NCBI GenBank assembly: GCA_942492375.1
Contig: CALOEL010000007.1
Coordinates: 186,001 to 250,000, forward strand
Direction: 5' to 3'
DNA: 64,000 nucleotides
Source: JAHEAO01 sp942492375
GTDB taxonomy: Bacteria; Pseudomonadota; Alphaproteobacteria; Rhodobacterales; Rhodobacteraceae
A program made the translations under genes and the position numbers. The notes beneath the pieces are model-generated. The model made no database searches. It worked only from the letters and a program-made list of their open reading frames with translations, and was not told the origin of the DNA. Positions 62,579 to 64,000 of the stretch are shown in pieces. How positions within the stretch are numbered: the stretch's first letter is position 1; the number at the start of each line of letters is the position of its first letter.

Positions 62579-62606
62579 GGTGTCCCCATCATTTCAAGGG
62601 GACACC
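62579..62606 (+). promoter_or_regulatory. Leader hairpin sequestering the ribosome site of the DUF6477 gene
   Basis: GGTGTCCCC and GGGGACACC form a perfect 9-bp stem with a 10-nt loop, ending 2 nt before the ATG at 62609. The only Shine-Dalgarno-like sequence, AAGGGG (62596-62601), lies largely in the 3' arm, so folding would block initiation. Confidence 0.65.
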
Positions 62607-62608
62607 GA

Positions 62609-62902
62609 ATGACCGACATGATCCAGCTTCTGAACAACTTGCGCCGCCCAAGGCTTCTGATTCGGGCCGCACGGTTCGGCATGGCCGATTACAAGCGCGA
62701 GCGGGATCTCAAGAGGCTGATCCGCGAACCGGCCACTCCCAGCGTGGAAAAGGCCCTGTCAAAGTTGATCTCGGAAGAGGCCTTGCTGGAAGAAACCCGC
62801 ACATCGGGCGACATGTCATACAGCGTGACACGGCATGTCGATATCCTCATCGCCCTCATGGCAGAGGCAAGGTTGCTGCCGCGTGGGCCGCATGCGGTCT
62901 GA
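62609..62902 (+). CDS. DUF6477 small protein
   Basis: A 97-residue, mostly helical, basic protein (RRPRLLIRAARFGMADYKRERDL region, then VEKALSKLISEEALLEE). It is the DUF6477 family, which I associate with Rhodobacterales; no function is known. It is divergent from the DUF6456 regulator and has an unusually structured leader. Confidence 0.8.
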   Translation: MTDMIQLLNNLRRPRLLIRAARFGMADYKRERDLKRLIREPATPSVEKALSKLISEEALLEETRTSGDMSYSVTRHVDILIALMAEARLLPRGPHAV

Positions 62903-62962
62903 AAATGGCGGCGCGGCCCCGACTGCCGGGGTCGCGGGCCGGCCCAATGGGGGCAGCGCCGT

Positions 62963-62987
62963 CGACGCCTTCTACATGAAGGCGTCG
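62963..62987 (-). terminator. Hairpin around the MttB-family stop codon
   Basis: CGACGCCTTC and GAAGGCGTCG form a perfect 10-bp stem with a 5-nt loop holding most of the TAG stop codon. It may terminate the leftward transcript or simply protect its 3' end. Confidence 0.4.
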
Positions 62988-64000
62988 GGTTCGCTGGCCT
63001 TGCGTTTCGCGACGTAGTCCTTCAGTGCCTCGGTGATGGCGATGTCCTGCGCCGGGGCCTGATAATCACCCAGAAGCTTCTTGACCCTTGCGCCGGCAAG
63101 CGTCTGGCTGTCGCGAGCGCCCTCTTCGTCCCAGGTCTCGAACGGCTTGTAGTCGAACACGTCGGAGCGCCAGAAGGCCTGCTTGAAGTTGGCCTGGGTG
63201 TGGTCGCAGCCCAGGTAATGGCCGCCGGGGCCGACCTCGCGGATCGCATCCATGCCCTGACCGTTTTCGGACATGTCGATGCCTCTGGCCAAATGGTGCA
63301 GAATGCCCAGCTGGTCGGCGTCGAGCACATATTTCTCGTAGGAGCTGACCAGCCCGCCTTCCAGCCAGCCGCAGGCATGAAGCATGAAGTTGACGCCGGA
63401 CAGAAGTGCGGTGTTAAGCGTGTTCGCGGTTTCATACGCGGCCTGCGCATCAGGCAGTTTCGAGCCACAGAACGACCCGCCGGACCGGTATGGCAGGTTA
63501 AGGCGACGGGCAAGCTGGCCCGCCCCGAGGGTGATCTGTGCGGCTTCAGGGGTACCGAAAGTCGGCGCGCCCGAGTTCATGTCGATCGAGGTCACGAAAG
63601 CGCCGAAAATCACCGGCGCGCCCTTTCGGATCAGTTGGCTATAGGCGACGCCGGCCAGCACCTCGGCCAGAACCTGCGTCAACGTGCCGGCCACGGTGAC
63701 AGGCGCCATTGCGCCGCCGACGATGAACGGACTGATGATTGCGGCCTGATTGGCCTTGGCGTAGACCTCCAGCGCGCCCATCATCACGCCGTCAAAGGTC
63801 AGCGGCGAGTTGATGTTGATCAGAGAGGTCATCACCGTGTTCTGATCGACGAATTCATCGCCAAAGAGGATCTTCGACATCTCGACGGAATCGGCGGCAC
63901 GGCTGGGTTCGGTGACAGATCCCATATAGGGCTTGTCGGACAGCGTCATATGCGCCAGCAGCATATCCAGATGCCGCTTGTTCACCGCGACATCCGTGGG
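62972..64000 (-). CDS. MttB/MtgB-family trimethylamine/betaine methyltransferase, 5'-truncated by the window edge
   Basis: The frame is open to base 64000, so the N-terminus is outside; about 342 residues are visible. Conserved MttB-family regions include SVTEPSRAADSVEMSK, GGAMAPVTVAGTLTQ and REVGPGGHYLGCDHT. There is no in-frame amber codon before the terminal TAG, so this is the non-pyrrolysine branch, which includes glycine betaine:corrinoid methyltransferases. It would fit the quaternary-amine theme of 26-32.5 kb. Confidence 0.9.
   Translation of the reverse strand, partial: PTDVAVNKRHLDMLLAHMTLSDKPYMGSVTEPSRAADSVEMSKILFGDEFVDQNTVMTSLININSPLTFDGVMMGALEVYAKANQAAIISPFIVGGAMAPVTVAGTLTQVLAEVLAGVAYSQLIRKGAPVIFGAFVTSIDMNSGAPTFGTPEAAQITLGAGQLARRLNLPYRSGGSFCGSKLPDAQAAYETANTLNTALLSGVNFMLHACGWLEGGLVSSYEKYVLDADQLGILHHLARGIDMSENGQGMDAIREVGPGGHYLGCDHTQANFKQAFWRSDVFDYKPFETWDEEGARDSQTLAGARVKKLLGDYQAPAQDIAITEALKDYVAKRKASEPDAFM

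Noticed and set aside
62972..62974. TAG of the MttB-family gene as a pyrrolysine codon
   Set aside because: It is at the very C-terminus, after the family is complete, and reading through gives no conserved sequence. Pyrrolysine in true MttB lies well inside the protein.
1..64000. tRNA, rRNA, CRISPR arrays, prophage or integrase genes
   Set aside because: None was seen on either strand. The only mobile element with supported ends is the one at 55002-57540.

Overview
The window is high-GC DNA that reads as an alphaproteobacterium of the Rhodobacterales (Roseobacter/Paracoccus-like). The evidence is a complete sox thiosulfate-oxidation locus with the SoxCD branch, TRAP and polyamine/peptide ABC transporters, a RatA/COQ10 protein, the DUF6456/DUF6477 gene pair that I associate with this order, and a non-pyrrolysine MttB-family gene. 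No rRNA, tRNA or CRISPR array was seen. Calls rest on reading motifs and gene order; no database search was run.

Layout. 1-9.3 kb: the end of a CRTAC1-like FG-GAP protein facing a MauG-type dihaem peroxidase that ends a sugar-dehydrogenase/isomerase operon; then an FAH-family hydrolase, a DctPQM TRAP transporter and a convergent SDR dehydrogenase. 9.3-25 kb: sulfur oxidation. Reading leftward from 22.7 kb are soxV, soxW, a nitroreductase, soxXYZA, soxB, soxCD, a second SoxW-like thioredoxin, soxE, soxF, and then a sulfide/persulfide module (DUF302, DUF2892, MBL persulfide-dioxygenase-like, DUF442). Reading rightward are soxS, an HbpS/GlcG-like protein, soxR and a YeeE/YedE (SoxT-like) permease. 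SoxR keeps the two cysteines of the BigR/SqrR sensors, and ATTC-N8-GAAT palindromes lie before soxX and before soxC. An FNR-type box lies before DUF302.

25-33 kb: methylated-amine catabolism. It holds an ectoine-hydrolase-like M24 protein, two tandem dimethylglycine/sarcosine-dehydrogenase-like flavoproteins, a small unknown protein and a Rieske N-demethylase-type oxygenase. 33-37 kb: selenium use (NDH-SelD fusion and convergent mnmH). 36.7-39.4 kb: a 2-hydroxyacid dehydrogenase, an SDR and an FAH hydrolase resembling the non-phosphorylated fucose/rhamnose pathway. 39.5-52.3 kb: an oligopeptide-type ABC operon, a serine hydrolase, a potABCD-like polyamine ABC operon and an amidohydrolase. 52-54.5 kb: RatA/COQ10, hpt, a small membrane protein and a LysR regulator.

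54.5-58.5 kb: a cytochrome c'/c556 gene and a dihaem cytochrome c gene are split by a 2,539-bp IS1-like transposon. It has perfect 20-bp terminal inverted repeats, an 8-bp target duplication and passenger genes, and it landed in an intercistronic hairpin. 58.5-64 kb: lipA, a catalase, DUF6456 and DUF6477 genes with a structured leader, and a truncated MttB-family methyltransferase.

A recurrent theme is a strong stem-loop just 3' of each transporter binding-protein gene (dctP, oppA-like, potD-like) and one between soxA and soxB, probably setting differential expression inside operons.
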